Below are positions 1 through 8,524 of a DNA stretch of 64,000 nt, piece after piece; position 1 is the stretch's first letter; each line of letters starts with the position of its first letter. Below the pieces are notes generated by a model. The model was not told the DNA's origin, searched no databases, and was given only the letters and a program-made list of their open reading frames with translations. The stretch spans positions 186,001 through 250,000 of the forward strand of contig NZ_JAJFAV010000006.1 of the NCBI RefSeq assembly GCF_020711235.1. Direction: 5' to 3'. Source of the DNA: Hymenobacter sp. 15J16-1T3B (GTDB lineage: Bacteria > Bacteroidota > Bacteroidia > Cytophagales > Hymenobacteraceae). The translations under genes were made by a program, and so were the position numbers.

Positions 1-406
1 AGGCCTGGGAAGGGTGCGGGCCGGCGTACGCGAACAGGCGGCTGACCACCTCGGGGCCCAGGCCTAGCACGCCCGTCAACCAGGGAACCAGGTTGTAGAA
101 AACGGACCAAACCAGAAAGGGCACCACAATGCGCAGCAGCCGCTTTCGGTAAAATGCGCTCATCGACTCCCGGATGGGTAGCAGAAACATGCCCGTCAGC
201 ATCACGAACAGCGGCACGCAGGGGCGCAGAAACGAACCGTAGATGCTGCCCCAAAAATTGAATTCCGGATTGGCGCGGGCTTCCGGCGACACGTTGAACG
301 GGTCGGCGCAGTGCACGGCAATAACCATGAGAATGGCGGCGAGGCGCACGACATCGGCCCAGGCCAGTCGAGGCGGAACCAGCGGGTGGTTAGGTGTGGG
401 TTGCAT
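1..406 (-). CDS. Acyltransferase family 3 membrane protein (partial)
   Basis: Only the N-terminal ~135 codons are visible; the gene runs off the left edge. Translation starts at the ATG at 406-404. The first predicted membrane helix carries DVVRLAAILMVIAVH, which matches the Arg-x10-His pattern in the first helix of acyltransferase family 3 (OatA/YiaH type) proteins, and a second helix (SFLRPCVPLFVMLTGMFLL) is followed by the basic stretch FYRKRLLRIVVPFLVW typical of the family. Members transfer acyl groups, often acetyl, to cell-surface glycans at the inner membrane. The acceptor cannot be told from this fragment. The gene is divergent from the GluQRS-like gene, with 144 bp between them. Confidence 0.8.
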   Translation of the reverse strand, partial: MQPTPNHPLVPPRLAWADVVRLAAILMVIAVHCADPFNVSPEARANPEFNFWGSIYGSFLRPCVPLFVMLTGMFLLPIRESMSAFYRKRLLRIVVPFLVWSVFYNLVPWLTGVLGLGPEVVSRLFAYAGPHPSQA

Positions 407-550
407 AAGTTGTACCGGGGTATTCCCTGGTTTTGGTGGGGCGCCTTGCGGCCAAGGCGTGCTCGAAGCCGGCAATGATACCCGTTTTCGGTAAGCGGCC
501 CGGGCACCAGCGGCGCGGTACCCTGCGCCAACCCCCTTTATGTTTGAGCC

Positions 551-1489
551 ATGAATCCGCCTTCGTCCCTCGCTGAGCTTGCCAAAACGCCCGCGCCATT
601 GGTGGGCCGGCTGGCGCCCACGCCCAGCGGCTACCTGCACCTGGGCAACGCCGTCAACTTCGTGCTGACCTGGCTGCTGGTGCGCCGCAGCGCAGGCCAG
701 CTGCACCTGCGCATCGACGACCTGGACCGCAACCGCCTGCGCCGCCCGTACTTGGACAGCATCTTCCGCACCGTCGAGTGGCTGGGCCTCGACTACGACC
801 ACGGCCCCAGCGGCCCCGACGACTTCCTGCGCCACCACTCCCAGTTGCTGCACCTGCCCGCCTACAACTACCTGCTGCGCCGCCTGCGCCTGCGGCCCGG
901 CCTGCTGCACGCCAGCACCCGCAGCCGCACGCAGGAAACGGAAGTGCCCGTGCCGCTCGAGCAGCCCGGCGCGGCCTGGCGCGCTGCAGTGCCGGCCGGC
1001 ACGGCGGTGCGCTTCGCGGATGCCTGGCAAGGCCCCGTGGAAATAGCCCTGGACCGCGCCATGCCCGATTTCGTGCTGCGCAAAAAGGACGCGGTGGTGG
1101 CTTATCAGCTGGCCAGCATTGCCGATGACCTGCGCCTGGGCACCACGCTCATCGTGCGCGGCCTGGACCTGCTGCCGAGCACAGCGGCCCAGCTCTGGCT
1201 GGCCGATCAGCTGCCCGAAACGGCTGCTTTCAACGCCCTGCGCATCCAGTTTCTGCACCACCCGCTGCTGCCCGGCCCCGACGGCCGCAAGCTCAGCAAG
1301 TCGCAGCAACAGCCGCTGGACCGGGGCGTGCTCGGAGCCGCGGCGGGCCCATCGGTGGTGTATGCCGCGGTGGCCGAGCTGCTGCAGCTGCCGCCCGCCG
1401 CGGCCGAGTCGCTGGCTGCGCTGCAAGCGGCTTTCGAGCACGCCGTGGCGGTGGCCGGTAGCCCAACGGTTGGCGGCCGCGCCGGCTGA
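551..1489 (+). CDS. gluQ: Glutamyl-Q tRNA(Asp) synthetase-like protein (GluQRS), zinc-less variant
   Basis: A 312-residue class I synthetase core without an anticodon-binding domain, the size and layout of GluQRS, which attaches glutamate to queuosine in tRNA(Asp). The HIGH-type motif is in GRLAPTPSGYLHLGNA near the N-terminus, followed by LRIDDLDRNR, and the KMSKS-type motif is KLSKS near residue 250. The usual zinc site (C-x-C followed by more Cys) is absent: the expected position reads LLHASTRSR. The protein could still be a tRNA-modifying enzyme or a relative with another substrate. A TATGTTTG box lies at 539-546, only 5 bp before the ATG, which would imply a very short or absent leader if it is the promoter. 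Confidence 0.8.
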   Translation: MNPPSSLAELAKTPAPLVGRLAPTPSGYLHLGNAVNFVLTWLLVRRSAGQLHLRIDDLDRNRLRRPYLDSIFRTVEWLGLDYDHGPSGPDDFLRHHSQLLHLPAYNYLLRRLRLRPGLLHASTRSRTQETEVPVPLEQPGAAWRAAVPAGTAVRFADAWQGPVEIALDRAMPDFVLRKKDAVVAYQLASIADDLRLGTTLIVRGLDLLPSTAAQLWLADQLPETAAFNALRIQFLHHPLLPGPDGRKLSKSQQQPLDRGVLGAAAGPSVVYAAVAELLQLPPAAAESLAALQAAFEHAVAVAGSPTVGGRAG

Positions 1490-1523
1490 TGCACTGGAGC
1501 TGCGCCCGGGCTGGGGTGGCTGC

Positions 1524-2192
1524 TTAGGCGCTGCAGGGCACGCGCAAATCCAGCAGCACCAGCCGCCACCGACCATCCAATCGGGCCCAGTAGAAGCGGT
1601 AGCCGGAATCGGTCTGGAGCACGGCGTAGCGGCTGGTGGCCACGGCGGCTCGGCCTTGGGCCGCCGTGCCGCCGCGCAAGGTGGCGTGGTCCCAGATGCT
1701 GCCCAGCGCAGCGCCCTTGGCCGGACCGAGCAGGCAGCCGGTGCGCGCAAAGCCCGCTTCGTTGCCGGGCCTTCCGTCGCAGGTGGCCGTCGGCAGCGTG
1801 TCGACGGCGGTGGGGCGCAGGCAGGGCATCAGCTCGGCGGCCAGGGTGAAAAACGAGGGCTGCGGCTGACTGCGACGCAGCCGGCGCACGTCCGCCACGC
1901 GGGTGAGCAGGGGCAGGGCGCCGGGCTGCTCCAGCACCCACAAGCCGTGCGCGGGGCTGATGAACCCGTTGACGGCGGCCGTATCGGCGCGGCGCACGGC
2001 ATCGGCCCAGTGCAGAAAGGCGCCGGCCGCGCTGGTATCGGCCTGGAGGGCCGGGGCGGCGGGCAGCGGCTTTTCCTTGATGACTTCGCCCGGCGCGTCC
2101 AGCTCCGCCGGCGACTTGGCCGCCGACTCGTCGCGGGCGTGGCAGGCGCCCAGCAGCAACCCGAGCAGCCCGGCTGCGGCGCAGGGCTTCAT
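1524..2192 (-). CDS. Predicted lipoprotein of unknown function
   Basis: A 222-residue protein beginning MKPCAAAGLLGLLLGAC, a lipoprotein signal with a lipobox ending in Cys17, so it should be anchored in the cell envelope. I recognise no domain. The middle holds about six scattered Cys residues (for example MPCLRP, ATCDGRPG and RTGCLLGP) and the C-terminus reads YRFYWARLDGRWRLVLLDLR, an NTF2-like ending seen in many small exported proteins. Its ATG overlaps the stop of the upstream endonuclease V gene by 4 bp (ATGA), so the two are probably translated from one mRNA. Function unknown. Confidence 0.65.
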   Translation of the reverse strand: MKPCAAAGLLGLLLGACHARDESAAKSPAELDAPGEVIKEKPLPAAPALQADTSAAGAFLHWADAVRRADTAAVNGFISPAHGLWVLEQPGALPLLTRVADVRRLRRSQPQPSFFTLAAELMPCLRPTAVDTLPTATCDGRPGNEAGFARTGCLLGPAKGAALGSIWDHATLRGGTAAQGRAAVATSRYAVLQTDSGYRFYWARLDGRWRLVLLDLRVPCSA

Positions 2193-2878
2193 CGGATTTC
2201 CTTCTTAAACTCCTCGGCCCAGTAGTCGGCCAAGCGGGTGGGCTCGGGCAGCTTGTAGCCGCGGGTGCAGTGCCAGGCCAGGGCCGTGGCCGTGTCCTGG
2301 TCGATGCGGTGGCCGGGGCTCACAAACACCGGCTTCACCCGTTCCTTGGTGCGCAGCACTTCGCCGATCAGCTCCCCGGTTTTCTTGTCGGTGAGCGGGG
2401 CAGTGCTGCCGGGCGCGGCGTCGGGCTCGGGGTGCTGGCCGGTGAGCACCTGCTTGGCCACGCCGAAGCTGGGCTTGTCGAGCAGAATGCCGATGTGGGC
2501 CGCAATGCCCATGCGCCGCGGGTGGGCGTAGCCGTGGCCGTCCACCATCAGCACGTCGGGCTGGTGCTGCAGCTTGGCGAAGGCGTGCACGAGGTTGGGC
2601 GCCTCGCGGAAGGAGAGGAAGCCGGGCACGTAGGGCATATCGACGGGACCGTGGTTGTACACCTTTTCCACCAGCTGCAGCTCCGGAAAGGTGAGCACCA
2701 CGATAACCGACAAAATGGTGTCTTCGGTCGGAAACGAGGAATCCAGCCCGGCAATGAGCTTAGGCGGGTGCGGCAGCGGCTCTAGGCGCTGGCGCTGGCG
2801 CATGTCGTGCTGCTGCTGGGTGAGCGTGCGCACGAGCTCGGGGTCGGCGGGCGGGTGGTAAGGGCGGTAGTAGGCCAT
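2189..2878 (-). CDS. nfi: Endonuclease V (deoxyinosine 3' endonuclease)
   Basis: A 229-residue protein of normal endonuclease V length. These enzymes nick DNA one nucleotide 3' of deoxyinosine produced by adenine deamination. Visible family motifs are GLDSSF (first metal-binding Asp), PYVPGFLSFRE (the conserved Glu and the wedge region) and DGHGYAHPRRMGIAAHIG (second catalytic Asp and following His/Arg block). The start is the ATG at 2878-2876; the stop overlaps the start of the downstream lipoprotein gene by 4 bp. The protein should act in the cytoplasm in base-damage repair. A second damage-specific nuclease, UvsE, lies far away at 60.7-61.6 kb. Confidence 0.93.
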   Translation of the reverse strand: MAYYRPYHPPADPELVRTLTQQQHDMRQRQRLEPLPHPPKLIAGLDSSFPTEDTILSVIVVLTFPELQLVEKVYNHGPVDMPYVPGFLSFREAPNLVHAFAKLQHQPDVLMVDGHGYAHPRRMGIAAHIGILLDKPSFGVAKQVLTGQHPEPDAAPGSTAPLTDKKTGELIGEVLRTKERVKPVFVSPGHRIDQDTATALAWHCTRGYKLPEPTRLADYWAEEFKKEIR

Positions 2879-2949
2879 CGGGGAATGTCGGGCGGGTGTC
2901 CGCGGCTATACGCAGGGGCAGGAGGCATGGCTGCGGCGGCGGAAATACA

Positions 2950-2982
2950 ACGGCCGGCTACTCCCGCGGAGCAGCCGGCCGT
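2950..2982 (-). terminator. Hairpin downstream of the serine hydrolase gene
   Basis: A 10-bp perfect stem (ACGGCCGGCT / AGCCGGCCGT) with a 13-nt loop lies 26-58 bp past the stop of the minus-strand gene at 3008. The following tract on the minus strand (TTGTATTT) is only moderately T-rich, so termination is plausible but not certain. Confidence 0.45.
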
Positions 2983-3007
2983 TGGCAATCAGGAAAGCCC
3001 GGCAACA

Positions 3008-4576
3008 TCAGCCCCGCGTAAACACGTACGGGTCTTGCTCGATGCCGTCGTTGACGCGCAGCTCCACAGCCTTCACCTGCCCGCCTTCCACGGTGAAGGT
3101 GGCCGGGAAGATGCCGTAGGCAATGTTGGAATAAGTCGTGCGGAACTGCTGCCCGTCCATGTAAGCCAGCGCGGCCGTCAGGGCAGGGTGGTGGCTGAAG
3201 CGCACCACAAGCTGCTTGCCCTGCGCCTCGATGGTGATGAGGCCGTAGAGCGGATGCGTGTACTGGCCGGCGTAGGCCTTCAGCGGCAGTTCCGGCTTGG
3301 CTTTCTTGGCCACGCGGGCGTTGAGCTTCTCGATATCGGCCTTGGTTTCGGCCTGGAAGGGCGCCGCGCGCTTCCACAGCTGGCGGCTGCGGTCGGTGTA
3401 GGGCATGCCCAGGTAGGCGTCGAGCAGCTGGTAGCGCAGGGCCTCAAAGAAGCTCTGGTTGTCCTGGTTGGTGAGCACGGCAATGCCCAGGCCTTCCTCG
3501 GGCACAAAGCAGGTGTTGCTCACGAAGCCGTTGGCCCCGCCGGTGTGCCAGAACACCTGCCGGCCGTTGTAGTCGGCGGCAAACACGCCCAAGCCGTAGG
3601 TGCGGAAGTGTTCCGGCAGCAGCGGCGACTTGCGCGCCGACAGCGCCGTGTTCACGTCGCGGGTGCGGCGCAGCGTGGCCCAGGGCAGCACCGGGCGGCC
3701 CTGCACCTTGCCGCTGTCGAGCTGGAACTGCAGCCACTTGCCCAGGTCATTCACGCACGAGACCATGCTGGCCGCCGGCCCGAGGTTGTCGACCTGGTCG
3801 TAGGGCAGCGCCGTGAGCGGGCCGTAGGCGTTGGAGTAGGGCAGGGCCACGTTCGGGTGCTGGGCCACGCCGGCCGTGAGCATGCTGGTGTTGCTCATGC
3901 CCAGCGGCTTAAGCAAGGTCTGCTCCACGTAGGCTTCCCAGGTGGTGCCGCCCGTCACGGCCGGAATGATCTGGCCCGCGGCCAAAAAGCCCGCGTTGCA
4001 GTAGCCGTAGTCCTGGCGGAAGGGCGCGCTGGGCTTGAGCAGGCGCACGCGCTGCAGAATTTCCTCCCGCGAGAGGTTCGACGACCAGAAGGTGAAGTCG
4101 CCCTGGAAGGTCTTGGTGCCCAGGTGGTGGCCCAGCAGGTCGCGCACCGTCACCAGCTGGGTGCTGACGGGGTCGTAGAGCCGGAAATCGGGCAGGTACT
4201 TGGTGGCCGGGTCGTTGAGGGAGAGCTTCTTTTCCTGCTCCAGCTGGGCCAGGGCCGTGCCCGTGAACAGCTTGGAATTCGAGGCAATCAGAAACTGCGT
4301 GTTGCCGTCGACGGGCTCGGGCCGGCCCACGGCGCGCACCCCGTAGCCCTTGCTGACCACCACTTGCCCGTCTTTCACCACCACCACGGCCAAGCCCGGA
4401 ATCTGCCACAGGCGCAGGCCGCGTTGCACGTAGGCGTCGAGGCTGTCGGCCACGAAGCGGGAGCCGGTGGCGGGGCGGGCGGCGGGTTGGGCAGCGGCGG
4501 GCGACGCCGCCAGAGCGCCCCCGAGGGCGGTGCAACACAGGGCGCCGAGCAGGCGGCGGGAAGCGAATCGTAGCAT
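3008..4576 (-). CDS. Serine hydrolase, class C beta-lactamase / penicillin-binding fold, with C-terminal DUF3471-like domain
   Basis: A 522-residue exported protein with a signal peptide ending near AAASPAAAQ (residue 30). The beta-lactamase-fold domain carries the nucleophile motif S-N-S-K at residues 99-102, a Y-C-N triad in DYGYCNAGFLAAG, and HTGG in place of the KTG motif. The last ~100 residues (from AYAGQYTHPLYG) look like the DUF3471 beta-barrel that often follows this domain in Bacteroidota. Such proteins are esterases, D-aminopeptidases or peptidoglycan-acting enzymes more often than true antibiotic lactamases, so no substrate is assigned. The protein should be periplasmic or outside the cell. 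Confidence 0.88.
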   Translation of the reverse strand: MLRFASRRLLGALCCTALGGALAASPAAAQPAARPATGSRFVADSLDAYVQRGLRLWQIPGLAVVVVKDGQVVVSKGYGVRAVGRPEPVDGNTQFLIASNSKLFTGTALAQLEQEKKLSLNDPATKYLPDFRLYDPVSTQLVTVRDLLGHHLGTKTFQGDFTFWSSNLSREEILQRVRLLKPSAPFRQDYGYCNAGFLAAGQIIPAVTGGTTWEAYVEQTLLKPLGMSNTSMLTAGVAQHPNVALPYSNAYGPLTALPYDQVDNLGPAASMVSCVNDLGKWLQFQLDSGKVQGRPVLPWATLRRTRDVNTALSARKSPLLPEHFRTYGLGVFAADYNGRQVFWHTGGANGFVSNTCFVPEEGLGIAVLTNQDNQSFFEALRYQLLDAYLGMPYTDRSRQLWKRAAPFQAETKADIEKLNARVAKKAKPELPLKAYAGQYTHPLYGLITIEAQGKQLVVRFSHHPALTAALAYMDGQQFRTTYSNIAYGIFPATFTVEGGQVKAVELRVNDGIEQDPYVFTRG

Positions 4577-4765
4577 TAATTAACGCAAACCAAAAGTTGA
4601 GAAGACGCAAAGGACACAAGGTACAACCAAGCGTTGCGGCGGCCGCGCCGGGCCCGCCGCCTTCATGCTACGCTTACCGGCGCCGGGCTACGTTGCCCCG
4701 GCCAACGCCACTGCCCGTATTTACGTAGGTTCACTGCCGCGCTCTTGTCTTTTAGCATCCCCGTT

Positions 4766-5410
4766 ATGCTCCCCTCCATTGCTCCCAAGCCCGTGCGGCT
4801 GGAGCTTCCCCACGCCACCCTGCTCGGCGACTTGGTCGTTCCGCTCCGCGCCCCCGGCATCGTGGTCTTCTCGCATGGCAGCGGCAGCTCCCGGCTGAGT
4901 CCGCGCAACCAGCACGTGGCCAAACAGTTGCAGCAGGCCGGTTTCGGTACCCTGCTGTTCGACCTGCTCACGCCCGAGGAAGACCGCGCCTTCGAAGCCC
5001 GCTTCGACATCGACCTGCTCACGCGCCGCCTGGTGGGCGCCGCCAGCTGGCTGCGCCGCGAGCAGCGCCTGCACGACTTGCGCCTGGGCTTTTTCGGGGC
5101 CAGCACTGGGGCAGCAGCCGCCTTTAATGCCGCCGCCGAGCTGGGCACCCGCGTTGGGGCCGTGATTTCGCGCGGGGGGCGGCCCGACCTGGCCCTGCCC
5201 GCCATCAGCCGGGTGCAGGCGTCCACCTTGCTGATCGTGGGCGGGCAAGATTGGCCCGTGCTTGGCGCCAACGAGCGGGCCCTGGCCGATTTGCCCGGAC
5301 CCAAGCAGCTGCACGTAGTGCCCGGCGCCAGTCACTTGTTCGAAGAGCCCGGCACCCTCGACGAAGTGGCTGAGCTGGCCGTCGACTGGTGCCAGCAGCA
5401 CCTGAGCTAA
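4766..5410 (+). CDS. Dienelactone-hydrolase-like alpha/beta hydrolase
   Basis: A 214-residue cytoplasmic alpha/beta hydrolase. VVFSHGSGSSR near residue 35 is the oxyanion region; the nucleophile elbow is GFFGASTGAAAAF (G-x-S-x-G), and the C-terminal catalytic pair is visible as VGGQDWPV (Asp) and PGASHLFEEPG (His). In this family the gene is often fused to or next to a phosphoribosyltransferase, which is not present here. The start at 4766 (MLPSIAPK) is chosen because the upstream in-frame extension is Arg-rich, has no ATG and overlaps the divergent promoter region. Substrate unknown. Confidence 0.85.
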   Translation: MLPSIAPKPVRLELPHATLLGDLVVPLRAPGIVVFSHGSGSSRLSPRNQHVAKQLQQAGFGTLLFDLLTPEEDRAFEARFDIDLLTRRLVGAASWLRREQRLHDLRLGFFGASTGAAAAFNAAAELGTRVGAVISRGGRPDLALPAISRVQASTLLIVGGQDWPVLGANERALADLPGPKQLHVVPGASHLFEEPGTLDEVAELAVDWCQQHLS

Positions 5411-5514
5411 GGCCGCGTGGCCCGGCTTTGCCGCGTGGCAAGGCCAACCCCACACGTGCCGGGGCCGTTTGCAGAGGCAGCGCCGGCCTCCTCACCCCCG
5501 CCGGCGCCCGAGCT

Positions 5515-6090
5515 ATGTCCAAACCAGTGCAAGACGCCGACACCGGGGCCGGGCCCTTCACCGTGCGGCGCTACTACATCGATATTGCCCGCCCGAAGCT
5601 GCCGGCCACCGAGCTGATGAGCCAAATTCAGGCGCACCCGGAGAAATTCTCGCCCGACTTGCTGGCCGACTTCGCCAAGGAGAAAGGCGCGGCCCACCAC
5701 CTGCAGGAGGGCGACGAGTACCACATCAAGATTCTCGGGCCCTGGAACGGCTCGGTGCGCGTGACGGAAGTGGCCGCCCAGCACTTCGAGCTGTGCACAC
5801 TCGAAGGACACCCCGAAGCCGGTACCATTCGGTTCTCGCTACGCCAGCTGCCCGAAAAAGCCGACACCCTGCGCTTCGAAATCCGCTCCCGGGCCCGCTC
5901 CCGCGACGGGCTGGTGGCCTTTGCCTACAGCACCTTGGGCGTGGGCAAGCAGGTGCAGGAGCAAACCTGGGTGACGTTCTGCCAGCGCGTGGCCGAGGCC
6001 AGCGGCGGCGAGCCGCTGGGCCCGGTGCAGGTGGATACCACCGAGGAAGACGAATCGGGCAAGCAGCACGAGCACCATGAGCGCCGCTAA
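5515..6090 (+). CDS. DUF1990-like (UPF0548-type) protein, first of a tandem pair
   Basis: A 191-residue protein starting at MSKPVQDAD; a longer in-frame extension would overlap the previous gene and is compositionally implausible. The segment LEGHPEAGTIRFSLRQL, followed by RFEIRSRARS, resembles the core of DUF1990 proteins (G-H-x-E/E-x-G, then an Ile-Arg-x-x-Ser-Arg run), as does the next gene. No catalytic function is established for the family. The 3' end overlaps the next start by 14 bp, so the two are almost certainly co-transcribed and perhaps partners. Confidence 0.6.
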   Translation: MSKPVQDADTGAGPFTVRRYYIDIARPKLPATELMSQIQAHPEKFSPDLLADFAKEKGAAHHLQEGDEYHIKILGPWNGSVRVTEVAAQHFELCTLEGHPEAGTIRFSLRQLPEKADTLRFEIRSRARSRDGLVAFAYSTLGVGKQVQEQTWVTFCQRVAEASGGEPLGPVQVDTTEEDESGKQHEHHERR

Positions 6091-6751
6091 CCCCACCGCC
6101 GCCACCGCGCCGCCGCTTTGGGAGCAGTACAAAGCCCGGTTGGAGTCGTACCGCGAAGCCAAGGTCAACTACGACCTGGACCGCGTGCACGAGTACACCG
6201 CCGCCACCGGCTGGCGCCTCGACGACTACCACACCGAGCTGCCCGCCGAGCCGCCCGGCCCGCCCGTGCCCGGCGGTTCGTTTGAGGCCGCCAAGCAGGT
6301 GCTGCTGAACTATTCCTTCCCGCCACCCGACCTCATCACCGGCATTTTCGTGCCCGATCAGCCCCTGGCCGAGCGCGTGATGCTACTGCGGGCGCACTTT
6401 CTATTTTTCACCTTCTGGTTTGGCGTGCGCATCGGCGGCGTCACCGACGAGCGGCAGGACGCACCCGACGGCCCCGAGCAGGTGTGGGGCTACAATTACC
6501 GCACCCTCGAAGGTCACTTTGAAAAGGGCCAGATTACCTTCACCGTGCACAAAAACCTGACCTCCGGCAAAGTGCGCTTCCAGGTGAAGGCCTACTCCCA
6601 ACCCGACCGCATCAAGAACATCTTCTACCGCATTGGCTTCAAGCTGTTCGGCCGCTCGCTGCAGCGCAAGTTCGCCCGCGGCTCGATGCAGCGCATGCGC
6701 ATGCTGGTGGGCGAGGCGCTGCGCAAGGGCAAGCAAACTGCGGCAGTCTAG
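6077..6751 (+). CDS. DUF1990 family protein, second of a tandem pair
   Basis: A 224-residue soluble protein. The stretch WGYNYRTLEGHFEKGQITF and the following VRFQVKAYSQPDRI match the hallmark DUF1990/UPF0548 sequence (TLpGHxExGE..F and an A-x-S-x-P segment). A basic C-terminus (QRKFARGSMQRMRM) follows. The upstream gene is probably a divergent paralogue with the same core. In other bacteria this family is uncharacterised. The start at 6077 overlaps the upstream reading frame by 14 bp. Confidence 0.75.
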   Translation: MSAANPTAATAPPLWEQYKARLESYREAKVNYDLDRVHEYTAATGWRLDDYHTELPAEPPGPPVPGGSFEAAKQVLLNYSFPPPDLITGIFVPDQPLAERVMLLRAHFLFFTFWFGVRIGGVTDERQDAPDGPEQVWGYNYRTLEGHFEKGQITFTVHKNLTSGKVRFQVKAYSQPDRIKNIFYRIGFKLFGRSLQRKFARGSMQRMRMLVGEALRKGKQTAAV

Positions 6752-6823
6752 CAAGGCATTGCCGACTCAACAAAGAATGTCTCGATCAGCGCGGCGTGTC
6801 GGCTTGCCGGAGTCCCGCTTTGC

Positions 6824-7129
6824 TTACTTCTCCGCCCGAAACAGCCGCTTGTCGGCCCAGAACGTGCCTAGCGGTACCACCGAGGCACCGAACGCCAGCA
6901 GCGCCTTGCGCAACGACCAGCCGTATTCCAGGGCTGCGCCAATGACCAGCAGTACGTAGAGCACGAACAAGCCGCCGTGGGCCATGCCCACGGCGCGCAC
7001 GGCCTCGGGCTGGCCGAACACGTATTTCAGCGGCATGGCCACGCCCAGCAGCACCAGAAACGAGAGGCCTTCGAGAAAACCGACCACCCGCAGGCGGCCC
7101 AGAGAAGAAGAAAACAGGGAAAACAACAT
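6824..7129 (-). CDS. DUF3817 family small membrane protein
   Basis: A 101-residue integral membrane protein with three hydrophobic segments (FLEGLSFLVLLGVAMPLKYV, GGLFVLYVLLVIGAAL and a C-terminal LLAFGASVVPLGTF). The order F-x-E-G-x-S-F, PLKY and H-G-x-L-F-x-x-Y is characteristic of DUF3817 proteins. The start MLFSLF at 7129 is preferred to an upstream in-frame start because it places the family's N-terminus correctly. Function unknown. Divergent from the alcohol dehydrogenase gene, 102 bp apart. Confidence 0.82.
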   Translation of the reverse strand: MLFSLFSSSLGRLRVVGFLEGLSFLVLLGVAMPLKYVFGQPEAVRAVGMAHGGLFVLYVLLVIGAALEYGWSLRKALLAFGASVVPLGTFWADKRLFRAEK

Positions 7130-7231
7130 CGGCGTACCAACAAAACCGTTCCCGGCAAAGTTACCACCATCCACCGGCGCAGTAGCCGCCCGCACCGGTG
7201 ATATTCGTCATTTTTCAACCCAACCCCTCTG

Positions 7232-8275
7232 ATGTCTCAGACCCAAGCTTACGCGGCCACTGCGCCCACTGCCCCGCTCGCCCCGTTCCAGCTGGAGCGC
7301 CGCGAAGTCGGCTCGCACGACGTGCAAATCCAGATTATGTACTGCGGCGTGTGCCACTCCGACGTGCACCAAGCCCGCGACGAATGGGGCGGCTCGACTT
7401 TCCCCATGGTGCCCGGCCACGAAATCGTGGGCCGCGTGACCCAGGTGGGCGCCGAGGTCAGCAAGTTTCGCACCGGCGACTTGGTGGGCGTGGGCTGCAT
7501 GGTGGATACCTGCCGCACCTGCCCCAACTGCCAAGACGGCCTGGAGCAGTACTGCGAAACCCACATCAGCTTCACCTACAACAGCACCTTGCAGGACCGC
7601 CAGACGCGCACCTACGGCGGCTACTCCCAGCAGATTGTGGTCGACGAAAACTACGTGCTGCGCGTGTCCGACCGGCTGCCGCTCGAAGGCGTGGCCCCGC
7701 TGCTCTGCGCCGGCATCACCACCTATTCGCCGCTGAAGCACTGGGGCGCCGGCCCGGGCAAGCGCGTGGGCGTGGTGGGCTTGGGCGGCCTGGGTCACAT
7801 GGCGGTGAAGCTCGGGGCCGCCATGGGCGCCGAAGTGACGGTGCTCAGCACCTCGCCCGCCAAGGAAGCCGACGCCCGCGCCCTGGGCGCCCACCGCTTC
7901 GTGGTGACCAAGGACGCGGCGGCTATGAAGCAGGAGCGCAACTACTTCGACCTGATCATCAACACCGTTGGCTCCAACATCGACCTGAACCCCTACCTCG
8001 GCCTGCTGCGCCTCGACGGCACGATGGTGATGGTGGGCCTGCCACCTACGCCTCCGCAGGTGGGCATCTTCCCGCTGGTGGGGCAGCGCCGCCGCCTGGC
8101 CGGCTCGCACATCGGCGGCATTGCCGAAACCCAGGAAATGCTCGATTTCTGCGCCGAGCACGGCATCGTGTCCGACGTGGAAGTCATCCCGATGAACTAC
8201 GTCAACGTGGCCTACGAGCGGATGCTGCGCAGCGACGTGAAGTACCGCTTCGTCATCGACCTAGCTACGCTGTAG
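7232..8275 (+). CDS. Zinc-dependent NAD(P) alcohol/aldehyde dehydrogenase (YahK/CAD type)
   Basis: A 347-residue medium-chain dehydrogenase. Catalytic zinc ligands are in CGVCHSDVH and the GHE motif; the structural zinc lobe has four Cys in CRTCPNCQDGLEQYC plus the first Cys block; the Rossmann motif is GLGGLGHMAVKLG. Overall spacing matches the cinnamyl-alcohol-dehydrogenase/YahK group, which reduces a broad range of aldehydes with NADPH. Cytoplasmic. The gene stands alone on the plus strand and is followed by palindromic element A, which separates it from a convergent gene. Confidence 0.92.
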   Translation: MSQTQAYAATAPTAPLAPFQLERREVGSHDVQIQIMYCGVCHSDVHQARDEWGGSTFPMVPGHEIVGRVTQVGAEVSKFRTGDLVGVGCMVDTCRTCPNCQDGLEQYCETHISFTYNSTLQDRQTRTYGGYSQQIVVDENYVLRVSDRLPLEGVAPLLCAGITTYSPLKHWGAGPGKRVGVVGLGGLGHMAVKLGAAMGAEVTVLSTSPAKEADARALGAHRFVVTKDAAAMKQERNYFDLIINTVGSNIDLNPYLGLLRLDGTMVMVGLPPTPPQVGIFPLVGQRRRLAGSHIGGIAETQEMLDFCAEHGIVSDVEVIPMNYVNVAYERMLRSDVKYRFVIDLATL

Positions 8276-8302
8276 ATAACCGCATGAGCCGATAAAGAAC
8301 AA

Positions 8303-8512
8303 CGTCATCCTGAGCAGAGCGAACCTAAGGTCGGCGTAGCCAAGGACCTTCCTCACACCCGCACTAACCAAGAAGCGCAGCCACCAACGCCCTTTCGTCC
8401 GGGCCGCGGTGGCTGCGCTTCGGCGTTGTCATGCTTTTCTTACCAGAACGTGCCCTTGGTAGTCGGCGGTGCTAGGTGCGAGAAAGGTCCTGCGCGTGGG
8501 CTCGGAACGACG
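8303..8512. repeat. Palindromic intergenic element, CTGAGC subfamily, copy A
   Basis: The left arm CGTCATCCTGAGC...AAGGTCGGCGTAGCCAAGG...ACCTTCCTC is intact; the right arm (from about 8480) is degraded but recognisable. The centre has an inner inverted repeat, GAAGCGCAGCCACC / GGTGGCTGCGCTTC (8372-8421). The central module is the reverse complement of the centre of copy F at 51.4 kb. It lies between convergent genes and may also end transcription. Confidence 0.85.
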
Positions 8513-8524
8513 AACTGATTTGGT

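Noticed and set aside
3008-4576. Antibiotic-resistance AmpC beta-lactamase.
   Set aside because: The fold is right, but the length, the DUF3471-like tail and the H-T-G-G motif fit the broad serine-hydrolase group; no resistance claim can be supported.
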